From Cerrena zonata (Eukaryota; Basidiomycota; Agaricomycetes; Polyporales; Cerrenaceae): 64,000 nt of DNA. The position numbers and the translations under genes are program-made. Below are positions 24,068 to 36,268 of the stretch, one piece after another. The notes under the pieces were generated by a model. That model did no database searches and had not been told where the DNA came from. It saw only the letters and a list, made by a program, of their open reading frames with translations. Every line of letters begins with the position of its first letter. The first letter of the stretch is position 1. The stretch covers positions 1,054,001 to 1,118,000 of the forward strand of contig JASBNA010000004.1 in NCBI GenBank assembly GCA_038087015.1. The letters run 5' to 3'.

Positions 24068-24773
24068 GGTCGCTAGTCAAGGTGAAACTCGGCGGCGGCC
24101 AGGGGTGTGTATGCCAATTGGCATTACAAGTGGCGGCACGCACCCCGTGTACATATGCACCCACCTCCGCGGAACTAACACCATGATCCATGATGCATTG
24201 ATACGCCCGATACACGATGCATACTTATCACCGTCACAATGCACGATCCAAAGGGGTTTAATGCGACCCGCCCTCTGCCAATTCCAGTCTGTTTTTGGAA
24301 ATACAATATTTCATATACAAATATTCGTAAGATGAATGTTTTGTTTGAAAATCCGCAAGCTAGAAGTTTCATTCTTGGCTAGTCACACTTTGAAACTGGT
24401 GGCGGCGAATTTGTAGTGTACGGGCACGACGGCATTGTGGATTATACACATCTTTTTTTTTCCAGGGGCTCTAATTATACATAGTACAATCAACACAAAT
24501 TCATATATAGAACGTCTAGATGTGCAAAGTAGAAGACAAGATGGAGGGATGGAGAAGGTGAGGGGGGATAGTGAGGAACGAACAAACGGCACGACAAACA
24601 GAGATCAAGGGCAATGGAATCCAGAATAACCAAAACCAATAAAAAGCAGCAAACACATACAGAGGGACAAGCAGACCAGGTAATTGAAACAGATGAGGAC
24701 TAGTATTTGTGCAACAAATGTGTCATAGAGACAAAAATCATAAGAAGCATGAACGTTCATGACGAGTGCGAAC
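24068..24773. other. Intergenic, no supported gene
   Basis: This 706-base gap is the 5' flank of the small membrane-protein gene and the 3' flank of the CSL gene, both on the minus strand. Open frames are short and lack splice context. Nothing else is seen. Confidence 0.5.
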
Positions 24774-27700
24774 TCATGGATAGTATGTGCTCGAAGGGAA
24801 TACAACGCCGTCTGGTCTAACAAGAATGATAGGTCTGCGCTTGTTACCTCCAGTTTCCGGAGGCAGACAACCCAATACTTCCTGACACCTAACCTCAACA
24901 TATGGAGAAGGATCTGAGCCGAAGAAGACGGTAACAGGGTCCGACTTGTTAAAGTTCTCTCCGTATACGGTGAGCATCTTCGATGCATGTGGGTTAGGCT
25001 TCGTCATCAAGCCTCGAGATTGTGGGCAGGGCTTAGGAGCCTCAGCTGCACGATCGGGAGGAAGGTACTTGACAACACCAGGGAAGGGAGTGACGGGCTT
25101 GGAGGGAATAGGGAAGGAGCCAGTTTGAGGAGCGTTAGGGTTATCATAGAGGACGGGAGGGACATAGAAGTTGTACCGAATTTGATCAGTACCAACAATA
25201 GTCCATACGCTGGTCTCGCCGATGTCGACTTGCCAGAGGGCTCCTGAAGAAGCCATTGAGTCGCTGCTCGATCCACGACGACCAGAACCAGTTGAGCCAG
25301 TTCCGGCTGAGCTCGAAGATGTAGGTCGTCGACGACCTTTTTGCGAGGTAGTCTTAGAAACAGTACCGGCACTCGATGAGCCACGCTTGCCTTTCTTCAC
25401 CTTACCACCATCGTTGGAAGGGAAGTCGGGGGCAGGAGATCCAGTATTGCTCGGTGTACCATTGAAGTATTCTCCGTTAGCACCGCCGTTAGCAGGCGTC
25501 GAAGTTACTGGTGAGCTGGGAGCAGCACTTGGTGACTCTGATTGAGCCGTCGATGGTGGGTTATTCCACTGCCTGCCTTCCACAGGTCGGTAGGTGTTGA
25601 CTTTCTCGCCCATGCAAGAAAGGAAAGCACCGCTCTGACCGGGGGAGCCCGGCTCCGGAGCGCCTTTGTTCGGATCGTAGACTTCGAAGGCAATCTTGTG
25701 CAACTGCGACACGGGGTCGCCACAAACTTCACCAGGAACGCAGTAATGGTCTGCGATGCCCTTGGCACCTTCTTGAAGGCCACCGCCAACGACGGTAGTT
25801 TGATGGTCGACTTTACGGATAATGAGAACGGGAGAGACAACGCCAGAGGTAAGACACTGGAGGACAACGGTTTGGTTGTAATAAATGGGTATCTGAGAAC
25901 CGTTGTTGGTGAAGGGTATCGCATTAGGAGGAGGAGAGGGATAATCGGGTTGAGGAGGCGGCGGAGGTGGAGTATCGATACCACCGGCGGGTTTGTTGAC
26001 GTCGACGATGTACATGATGAAAGGGTCTACGAAAATGATGACATATGTCAGAAAAAGATGTGATACAAGAAGTGATATTGATCATTTGACATACCCCATG
26101 AAGCTGTTCGAGCAATGAAGGAGGGGGTTGGTGTACGCGATCTCTGATCCAATCCCATCAAAGGAGACCCGTCAGAGCCCTTGAAGGATGACCCCGACCC
26201 GGATACACAAAGGTATTTTGTCGAGACGGTTTGGGATCGTAACCTGTGGAACAGTGAGATAGTCGAACCATGATTGATGCATACTGTAACGATGAAAAAC
26301 AATGATCAAATCAGACGGTCCCTGTTGGCTGAGTAATGAAGTGATACACACGTTCAAGATTCTTCGCGCTTTGTCGCTTCTTGCTGGGCTTGCTGATGAC
26401 CTTGATGGGTCGACTGGGGAATGTACCGATTACTCTTTCAGGCTCGTCATCAGAAGCAGGAGCCATGATTTTGACCAACGCCTCGACCTTTTTCTTCTTC
26501 TCGTCAACATCGGAGATGAAGAGTTGTTTTCCGACACAACGACCAATATATGTGGTGCCTGTAGGGGGATCGTTCACGTCGAAAGCCTTACCCGCCGCAC
26601 CCGTCCACTCAATGGAGCCTTCCTGCGGAGCCGGTTCGCCAGAGATGGAGACAACGACACGAGGAGGACACAGCTTGGGGTCCTCGCCTCTTCGAACAAC
26701 GTCAGACCACCATGAATTACCAATCATAATAGCCGTGGGCGGAGGACATAGGAACCTAGATACATCAAAAAGCACAATCAGAATCACGAGTTGGAAGACA
26801 TGTGCCCGGCTTGACCGACTTACCGCTTCTCCGTTCCATAAGATTTTTGAGCCACTTTGGAAGACATAACGATGACAGTGCGTTCGCCGAATGCCAAGCG
26901 ATTCGGCGTTCGTACGTATTGATCCAAATAGGGACTGAAGGTTAAATCGGGACGCGCAGTAAGTCAAATATAGCAACATGGAACAATACGATGATTCCAC
27001 ACATACCGAATGAATGACTGGAGGTCACCTGCCCCCTGAAGACGTAAACGGGCGAGATTCTCGTCTACGCTCGGCATACGCAGAGAGAAGTCGACTTGGG
27101 GGTTAGGAGCCATATACTGAGGCATATCATCAAACGGTACACCATCTGGCCGGAAGGAGTGGGTTGCTTGAGGAGCGACACCCCTCATCAGATCAGAGTT
27201 GTGGCTCTGATGCATATGCTGAGGAACCGAGAGGGGCCCTGCACCTGGATAACGAGCATCGGAGGACATGCGACCTAGACGGTCTTGGAATGGCTGGACT
27301 GCCTGAGGGTTTTGGAAGCCACCCAAAGCAAGATTAGGATTGACGCCCATTGTACCGTAGTCGTCCCCATAGTCCGAGAAGTTACTACTGACGTTAGACA
27401 AGCGACGATCAAGAAGGGGGTCTTGGAAGGAGGAGTGCGAGTAGTCCTTTGTGTGACCGTTCGAGAAGGGGAAGCTGGATGGATGGGAGAGGCCAGGCAC
27501 GCTGTCGTTGGGGGTTAGGGGAGAGGGTTTGCCACTGCTGTAGGAGGAGGGGAGGCCGTTCATGAGGTCATAATGGCCTGTGGGCGGAGGGGGGAAAGAC
27601 GGGAGGGGGTCGTTGAATGAGCTTTGGGAGTACATGGGGTCGACTCCAAGTGCATAATTGTGACCAAGCGAGGACGAGGATGAAGCGTTGGTGCGATACC

Positions 27701-28107
27701 GTTGGCTGGCGAGTGAGCCCGAGGCTGCACTGGAGAAAATGTCGTAGCTGTTGTGGTCGGACATGTCGAGAGCATCATTGCCATGACCATTCATAGAGAG
27801 ATGAGGATTGTTGTGCTGATGTGCGGAGTTAAGGTCGTTTGCTTGAAGCGAGCCAAAGGGTTGGTCGAGGTCGGGTGGGGGATACATGCCCTGGGGCGTT
27901 GGGGTCGAGGAAAAGTCGATAGACATCCTGCGGTCTGAGCGGTGGTGACCGACGGGAGAGGCCTTGAGGATGTCTGTGGAGAGGGAGTTAGCAGAGCAGG
28001 GGAGGACAGAGGAGAGGAGGACGAGTGCTTCACTCGCGATCATTCATACCAAATTCTGATCGGCGTTCGGCTGTTGCCGAGAGGGGGAGCCAGGCTGCTT
28101 GGGCCAT
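24774..28107 (-). CDS. CSL-family transcription factor (CBF1/Su(H)/LAG-1-like)
   Basis: This is a nuclear DNA-binding factor of the CSL family. Fission yeast homologues Cbf11/Cbf12 regulate lipid metabolism, adhesion and cell cycle, without Notch. Six exons (28107-28050, 27973-27007, 26934-26824, 26755-26352, 26283-26095, 26026-24774) join in frame to 993 residues. A long Ser/Pro/Gln/His-rich N-terminal region (about 340 residues) precedes the Rel-homology N domain: PYLDQYVRTPNRLAFGERTV, RFLCPPPTAIMIGNSWW, and VKIMAP. The signature VISKPSKKRQSAKNLELCI, then GSTISLFHRLRSQTVSTKYL, follows. The beta-trefoil has VVSPVLIIRKVDHQT and DPVSQLHKIAFEVYD. A low-complexity Ser/Gly/Lys insertion precedes the C-terminal TIG-like domain (PHASKMLTVYGENF, VTVFFGSDPSPYVEVRC, RPIILVRPDGVVFPS). 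The start exon (MAQAAWLPLSATAERRSEF) was chosen because its donor restores phase to the next exon. Confidence 0.93.
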
Positions 28108-31100
28108 GGTGCAGAAGATGACGAAGAATCAGAGGGAGAAGAACAGCTGACGGCCTCTCTGGTTCGTAAACAAGATGTCCGCGGGCAATGAGCAATGTAG
28201 AAAGAACAACACAACGCTGTCTTATAGAGCCAGCGGCGCGAGCAGTGCTAGAACGAACACTCAGCATACCATCAGAGCCGATATTGCAAGACCCCGCTCA
28301 CCAAAGACGTTGTGCAGCTGCGCGGGCTGGTATATGCTTCCGACTGGCCGGCTATTCGTCGGTCTGTCGTCGCCGCGCTAATCACGAAAGTAAGCGTCTC
28401 CGATTAGAGTGCAGATGCAAGACGGGGGCAGAGTCAGAGGGCAGATCACTGGCACGGTGGACAAGCAATGTCCGCGTCGAGCACGGCGGGTGGACCAAGG
28501 ATGGGTCGAGGAACAGTACGCACACTGCGTCGTCTTTCTCTATGCCAAGAGCCGTCTTTATAAATTATCGCATGTGCTCAATCTCCAATCATGGCACAAC
28601 CGCGTTTCTTTCTGCTTTCAATTCCCGACCAATTCATCTTGTTCAGTCTGTTGTCACATCAATCATCCCTGTCATCTCGCAACCACTCAGTCCAGCCTAT
28701 CCGGACTGTCGGGTCCCCCATTCAGCCTCTGGTTCTTCAGATACCGCAATCCGCGTCTTCCCGCGCAAGTCAAGAGGGAATATCTCCCTCGATCCATACA
28801 CAGTCTCGTGCTTGCTCGTGGATGCGCCCTTCTACTCCTCGCTTCGACAGAACGCCAATATCCAGCCCAGCCTATCAGCAACCGTCCTCTTTCTCAGTCC
28901 ATCCGTCCCGACTTTTGTACCTTGCTCCCCGATTGGCTCACGTCCTAATCTGCCTCTTGTCACCAAATCTAGTCAGGTTGACGTTATCCTGTCGGCGGAA
29001 TTCCCCCCCTCCCATCTTCATCTGGAAAACTCCACAGATCTCGAATCTCAGTACAAACAAAAGCCGTGCCTCTCACAACAAAGCATGTTTCCACTGAGTT
29101 ACCGTGCAATCTTGGATTTCATAGATGGGTAATGTCCCTCGCTTAGCCGACACTCTTGATGCGCCTACCCTCCAGTACGCCCTCTTCGAGCTCCGGCACC
29201 GGACAGCTTAGCTTCATCGGCCCCCCTGATATATTACCCGCCTTTTTCGAGCTCAGTCTCCAATAGACACCGCCATTGAGTCCCTCGAACACACTTCTCC
29301 CACTTTGTGCAATCCTCCACACAATCTAGAGGTATTTTTGTTCGGCGGGTGCTGTAGCTTATGATCGACGTCGAATGCTCACTATATCAACTTGAACCGG
29401 AGCTTCTCGTACAACATCACATGGCCACTTTTGACATTGAAGGCTTGTTTCTTCCACAACCTTTGAATGCTTTCGTGGAAGTATTCGAAGCGGGGTTCAC
29501 CGGAACCCCGCAAGGTCCACTCACGGCATCGGTGTCTTTCATCCGCATGGCGCATTACTCGGTCGGCCGGCTTCTTCGCAGCCGCAAACGATTCCCCTGC
29601 TGCGCAGCAAGAACAAGTTCGATGGATGATATCAACTGTAGTGGCCACAAATACCTCAAAGTAGTATGTTATTTGCGATATACTCCACCATTTTTATCAA
29701 CTCCCCCCGGCCCCAGTTGGTGCCTGTAGCACCGAGAAATCATATATGGCAAGGTAAACTAACATCTGGCAGATTATGATCAAACCCAGGCTCTCGAAGT
29801 CGAGACGTCTGTTGGTCAATAGTAACCGGTGAGTAAACACGAAATAAACTACACAGAGTGGCTTGATCCCCTCTGTTCCATATCGAGCGAAATCTTCCCT
29901 AGACCTAGACATTCGAATTCATGTCTGGATTTGGATGAAGCTTGTTCAGCATACTGACTCTCGTCAGGGCAGGACCTGTGCACTCACGGTAAAGTTTAGG
30001 ATCGTATGGGATCGTATCTTCTACCCGTCTCCAGCAAATAGGCTGTATGCGGTATTGGAGATAGGCTATTACTCGAGCGAGGACCTATAGGCGTCACGAA
30101 CCCTCGGGCCAAAAGGTGAGCGAACGTGTCCGGTTAGACCGAGGGAACAGATCCTGGACCTTGAGAGGATGGGATAGTATGTTTGTCTATCAACGTCTCC
30201 CACTGATCGGTACGTAGCAGACGGTCGTAAAAACGTTCACAGCTGTTTTTGGGCCCTACCACATGTCTTAGCGCAGTCCACTTTGTGAATGGCGATTGCG
30301 AGTTATCTGTCAGCCAATGATTGTGCTGGCGTGCTCCCTGACCTAATATCGTACCCTATGGTTGCAAAAGCTAAGTTGGCATCCTTCCGTTGATAACGAC
30401 AGCTGTAGTTTGATTGAATGTGTTATCGAGCTTGTTTGCTATCGGCGTGATAAACCTAACCTAGAAGGAGAGACCATGCAACAAGGTCCAAGATATAATA
30501 TTTGTGTCCGCGATCCTTTTGTTCCTGCGTCTGCTTATTTCGTTCCGCCGAAAGTATCATAATGTATGTATAACACAAGCTAGTATATCACTCGCTTAGG
30601 TGCGAAATGTTAGATGCTATTCATCGCTTAACAGAGACCTTCCTGCACCTCTTACGGCCACGGAGTTTATGTCACCTAGTCAACTTCTTGGAGAGGATCT
30701 ATTCGCGGGATGAAAGGGTGAGATTCACAGATCAATGGTTACCGGTGACGCGGTGACGATAGGATAACGCACATTCGGGCACCAAAGATAGGGGCCCTCG
30801 GAGACCGCCAAGCCCTGAGCCTGTAAATGAAAGTCCAGGCACACCGTCTCCCAATCCGATTGTCAGTTGATGCTTTGGAGCACGCTTGTTTCCGGACGCG
30901 CTCACTCAGCATGGTAGGTTTGGCTCGATCAAGTGACTCCAACCCTGTCGTAAGTTTTTACAAAACTGTATTGGACTCACGACATGACAGTCGAAGAGAA
31001 GTGAAATAGCCTTACCCTACCTATAGGTATCTATGACGAAAGAGTTCTCGTTGACGTGAGGGCACATGTTGATTGAAAAGCGAAACGCCACCGTCGTGTT

Positions 31101-34100
31101 TCCAGCCGCCAATCGACGATACTTCCACTCGCATTCCAAATACCTGGGGTCAGGGCGACCTGTGCAGTCGGCTTTTTCCCGATTAAAAACAAAGAATTTG
31201 GACAGGACAAAACGAAATCAAGCTCACGTCAACGTCTGCTGTAATTGACTATGCATATATGACTGGCAGACAGTCAGAGCTTGTCGTTTATATCTCAAAA
31301 ATGCGCGGGCCGAACGACGGCTTGTGTCGAGGAAGGGCTAGAGGCTGTTCACCCAAATACGAGGTCGAAAAAGGTAAGGAAGGAAAGGAAGACTGATACT
31401 TATTTACATCAATCTTTCAACAACGCCGCCTAGGTGTGTGGAATGATGGCAGTTAGCAAATGTCGTTTAAAACCGGGGGTTCTGAGGGCGTACCTCAGTC
31501 TAAACCATAAACAACACCTTAAACCAAAAATCACCATAGTTGCCGAGAACCACCGTCAGTGGAGAATGTTTGGGAAATGCATATACATATACTCTGACTC
31601 GGAATTGATCTACCGTAAATCAGAGTATATTTAGAGTAACAGAATGACCAACAATGGCGAACATGGAGCGGGATTTTGTCAAGGTCTCGAAGAGAGTTTG
31701 GGTTGCAGCGCCCCGTTGTAAAGCCATGCCGTAAGATGAGGCCTCATGAAGACCGGATGACAGCGCTTGGACATTTCCCGGATCAGCAAGCCATCTTCGA
31801 CTTGCACACACACCTGCAAGCCGAAGCGTCCAAAGCGTGGCCGGATATTGCTCATTCTCCAGTAGAGGTCCAGAACAAGAAGGGAGGTTCAGGGCAAGGC
31901 GTTCAATTACGGAGGCTTTTGGATAGGTCGGATGATGCATTGTTGACGTGAACAAATTACAGCGTGTGGCAATAGGGAATTCAAATAGCTTGTGCCTCTT
32001 TGTATTCACAACGTACTGGTGACCGCATACGGGAGCAAAAAGATTCGAGAGAAGGCGGATCGTTTTCAATTGTGCAACATAGAAGGTCTAGGATCATCGA
32101 CCTTCGTCCGCTACTAGAAATTAACCGGGCTCTGCGCTCGTCTGTTCAGGAAGGATTGGTAAACGTTATTTGGAGATAGTTGCCGAGGGTCGGAGTGCCA
32201 CCCCAAAAGCTACGGAGAAAGAGTGGAAGTAAAGATCTCTTCAGTCCATCTCGCGTGTCATAATTAAATGGCATTTATAAGATTCTGTCCATCGAGTCTG
32301 GAATGAACATAATCGAGCATGCAGCTACATTGTACGGGTCAAAGATAATGCTCCGACACACGCAAGGGGATAATCCTATCGAACAGATGCCCAGTATTGT
32401 AACACAAATTGGCTTCGGATATAGATTCACTTACAGAGGATATTAAGCAGCAGGTTTTGATGCATCTGTTCGAGCCAGGATATACATCAGCGCGGGATGA
32501 TCACTGATTCCAGTTAGATGCAGAGCGTCGTCAGGGTCATGCATTCCTGAGAATTATGAGGCAGGATAAATCATGCCGTCATGACATATGTAGGTCGTCA
32601 ACGAGGCTGGAATGAAAAAGGCGACATATCGAGAAGTCTATCACCAAAAAGCTGGCGACCGAAGTCAGCAGTAGATTGTGAAGTTCTTAACCGGTCATCA
32701 GAAGCGTACAAAGAGCGGAGAACACGAGGATAGCCGATGCGCTACTCCATAAAGTCTGCAGTACACACCTTTTTGTGAAAGAGAAGAAGGTTTCAATTGA
32801 ACGGATGGATTGCACGTTGACATCTGGAATGTTCTGAAAATGGCGCCGGTGGCAGACCTAATAGTAAGGATTGAGAGCCGGAAGAAATAGGCTTAGTTCG
32901 GATTCTGTGGGGGAATTCAAACAATCAGTTGACAGCCACGACACGGATCGTGAAGCTGCTGTTCTATTTTTGTTTTTGTGATAAATCTGTAAAACTAAAA
33001 AATAGACAGATGAGATATAGATATATTCATAAACACTCACTACGTGCACAGCTGTGTGGAGTTGTAATTGCAAGTCGGCTAGATGAATCGCTCGAGAGCA
33101 TGTGCTGGTGTGCAGCCTCAGTCTTGCTAGTAGGATCCGAAAGCGAATAAATCCCTCGAAGCGGGAAGCCGAATTTGTTGGCATATTACGCAGCCCTTGA
33201 GAAGGTGTAGATCACCGACCGAGGCCGGACAAAGTGACAACTCGAGGAAGACGGACATCTGGTAAACACCGTTCGAAATGGTGAAGAGCACAGACATAGA
33301 TATTGAATAGTTGGATATTTGATGCGTCTACATATTGATGGGCGATGCAAGGGGTTACAGCAGAATGTCGGAGGAAATAGCCCTGGGTGCTAGATCCAGA
33401 GATTGTGACACAAAGGTCATGCAGACAACCACGTTTAGGGATATGAATCATGGCTGCGATGGAAACCTAGAGGCAAGTGTAGAATGGAGATAGGATTAGT
33501 ATATGTACCCGCACCTCTGTATCCCTGCTCGTCAATGCAACGAGTCTGAGACACTTTAACTTACTCCATTAGCAAAGACATCTTTGTAGATATGTTGCAA
33601 CAGAGAAGATCATCAAGAAACAGATTGTGGATTTGCAATTGCAAAGGGTCGAGTCCGAATCGGAGCTCCAAGCATACGCCAGAGTCTGTTCGAATGTTGC
33701 CAACGACAAGGTTTGTGTCAGTATTGCCCAGGTGTGTGCTCGCAGATATGTTTAGGAAACAACGACTCGGAGTGTATTTGCAACTGCAGTAGACGAGAGG
33801 CCCTGATCGAGAGGCATCAGCGTGATTACGTGTGAGCGGGTTGTTTGGGGCTGCGGGGGCATGCCGCCAGTGATTTATCACGAAACGCCCTCTTTCCTCC
33901 AGGCGGCGACGACGGGGCAACCGCAAAGCGTACACAGCAAACACCATCCCGCTATTCACAGTTTTACTATTTTCTTTCGTTCGCTTTTACCCTGTGGTCG
34001 TGGAAGGAGTTGCTTGGAACAACCTCACGATCCATTTTCAGCCATTCGTTAGCTAGATCAACCACTTAACCGCATCCTTCTCTGTCTGGATATCTCCGAC

Positions 34101-34152
34101 ATTCAATCTACCTCGTCTTCGTTGACTGTTACGAAATTTGTACTATGCAATA
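28108..34152. other. Gene-poor 6-kb interval
   Basis: No gene could be supported. The first kilobase, upstream of the CSL gene, is pyrimidine-rich on the plus strand. It contains three overlapping plus-strand open frames (28188-29132, 28409-28948 and 28591-29097) that look like composition artefacts. A 9-bp-arm hairpin lies at 29490-29511. A short stretch at about 33589-33693 has codon character but no gene around it (see findings). I saw no tRNA, no transposon frame and no long repeat. The last 200 bases are pyrimidine-rich and probably the promoter of the next gene. Confidence 0.45.
29490..29511. repeat. Perfect 9-bp inverted repeat with 4-base loop
   Basis: The arms GCGGGGTTC and GAACCCCGC are separated by ACCG. 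In RNA this would make a stable GC-rich hairpin. It sits in a region with no supported gene. Confidence 0.7.
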
Positions 34153-35816
34153 ATGTCAACATACAAACTGGAGACACCTCGTCCTAGGCCACCGCCTCTA
34201 CCTATCCGTTCAACAAACTTCAACCCAAAGTCTGCTTCATCACCTCGCCTCTCAGGCACACACAACTCTCCATCAACCCTCCTTTACGATCTGCCTCCAA
34301 CCTTCACTCCATCACCCACTCGTGCCAAATCTTCTCCTGGCTTTGTGTCCCCGACTTCCCCTACCTTTAGAAGTCGATCGAGAGGTCCAGGAAGAGTAAC
34401 CTCGCCAACTCCAACCGTTGGTAATCGCAATTCCATTGCTGCAGCGAATAATGTTCGAAGCGAAGATCTCGAACAATTTGCAGAGCATTGTAGAGCATGG
34501 TAGGTTCTATCATCCCATTTGTTATAGGACAAAACCTTATCACTGTTCTTTCGTCATAGGTATTATGACCAGAATGATCATTCTGGTCGTATCATGACAC
34601 AAACCTTTAGCTACCCTACCCCCATCTCAGCGTGCACCATTCTCCCGACTGCAGGCATCTATACGCTCTGCATTCCACGCTAGTGTCAATGCCCGTCGAA
34701 ATGCAGAATTTCAAGCACATCTCAGTGCGACTACACCAGGGCGGTTCATTGATGCCGCATTCCAGGGCAGATCCTAACGGACCCCTTGCTCGGAAAGAGC
34801 GTTATGACCGGTTAGATCGCTTCGTGAGGACATGGTGCACAATGGGTATGCCGGGAACAAAGCCATTCTTCGAAGGCCTCTGGGCAGGTCATGAGACTAC
34901 AAGTAATTCCAGAGCACCTTGGCGGTGCAGGAGGACGAAGAATAGAATGGGAAATTGATGATGCTGTTTTCAAAGAAGCAGCGTGAGTACTTCATACTGA
35001 CAATTCCACGGTTTAGAGTTGACGGTGCTTCTTTCGGCTTCGTCCGTGTGTAGTGGTAAAGACTTCATGCTCGATGCTATTGACGTTCTCAAAGGAGTAA
35101 ATAATTCTCAATCTTCCCTGGTTTCAACTGTATTCTGACACCGTGTCGAATAGGTCCTCGGCTTCGAAGAGCTTCTTTCGTCCAGGCGATCAAGTTCTAC
35201 ACCCAATTCCCCTTACCCCACCATCTCACGTGTGCACTCTCGGTCGCAGTCCCAACCGCTCCCATCCCAGCAGCTCTCGGCACCGTCGTATCCCCAGAAA
35301 TCTCCTCCAATTATATCGACCACTTTGCCCAAACGCGCCAGAGCACCCAGCGATCCATTCCTAGACACTCCTCCACTTTCGACCTCGTATTCATCCGGCA
35401 ATACAACGGCCCAACTTTCCACATCAGGTTCTTCAACTGTTGATGAACCCCCTACACCAGTAACACCACGCGACGACCCCACAGACTATTTTAACTCTTC
35501 TGCTGGTCGAGAATTGCCCGACCTAGATGAATACCTCCGCACATGGACAGCTCCAGATCTTTCGGAGCCCGAGTACCTTAACCTATTGACAATCTTTCCT
35601 ACATTCATTGTACGGCACCCGCTACCAACTTTCCCTGTTCCATCTAAGTCTCGAAGATTTCCTGATATCGAAGAAGGCGAGGCAGTAGTAGAGGAGAGGA
35701 AGGATATCAGAGTCGGCACCGGAACTATGTGGGTTGGCCCAAAGACGCGCTCGCCCGGCTGGCAAGGAAGCTGGTGGACACGCTTCAAATTATGGTGGAA
35801 GAGACTGTTTTCCTAA
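34153..35816 (+). CDS. Conserved-looking unknown protein, three frameshifts
   Basis: I do not recognise the family. Four exons (34153-34499, 34560-34982, 35054-35096, 35154-35816) have matching outer phases, for about 491 codons. The N-terminus is Pro/Ser-rich and disordered. The middle exon encodes a helical segment (SEDLEQFAEHCRAW, ATLPPSQRAPFSRLQASI, RKERYDRLDRFVRTWCTMGM, EWEIDDAVFKEAAGKDF). A Ser/Pro-rich linker follows. The C-terminal end is Trp-rich and basic (SWWTRFKLWWKRLFS). Within exon 2 the reading frame must change three times, each by one extra base: in TTT at 34606-34608, near 34772-34777, and at GG 34888-34889. Removing the three bases leaves the exon phase unchanged. The start ATG follows a pyrimidine-rich leader. 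It may be a real gene with sequence errors, or a decaying gene. Confidence 0.62.
34567..34588. repeat. Perfect 22-bp palindrome inside an exon
   Basis: The half-site GACCAGAATGA is followed immediately by its exact reverse complement, with no spacer. It encodes the DQNDHSG segment of the unknown protein and lies 18 bases before the first frameshift. Confidence 0.8.
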
Positions 35817-36268
35817 ATTGTCACCGTTATGTGACAGGATTATCCCGTCCCTTTCTCCCGCTCATATGTTCTTGTTGCATATCAGCGTTCTCCGCTTCCC
35901 AGTCATTTCTCCATTCGTGTCTGGACTCGGAGTCCATTAACCAATAGATCTGCGCGGATGTTATGCAGGCAAATCACCTTCCTGCACGTAACTTGACGCC
36001 ACAACAGACATTCGTCTTATCGCGAAAGCGATTACACATCTGTACTTTTCCGTACGTTCCATGTATTTCAGGTTTTCTTCGAAGAACCTTGTACTTTTCT
36101 TTCAGTCGCTTCTGCCTATACCTTGTATTGTCACATACGGGATGATGATGACGCTACAATTTTCGCACCTTCTCTCCGGGATGCGCATGGCGACCGAGTG
36201 TGCTTTGCAAGCTTTGAAATGACATTGAGGGTCCCTTGGGGAGCCATTGTCCGTCGGGACTCTTCGAG
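35817..36268. other. Intergenic between convergent genes
   Basis: This 452-base gap separates the 3' end of the plus-strand unknown gene from the presumed 3' end of the minus-strand candidate at 36269. I see no convincing open frame or structure in it. Confidence 0.4.

Noticed and set aside
28188..29132. Plus-strand open frame of 314 codons with two overlapping long frames
   Set aside because: Three frames are open together over the same pyrimidine-rich DNA, with Ser/Pro/Arg-rich readings and no motif. This looks like composition, not coding.
31620..32069. Minus-strand open frame of 149 codons in the 6-kb interval
   Set aside because: No recognisable motif, no splice context and mixed composition. 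It is a plausible chance frame at this base composition.
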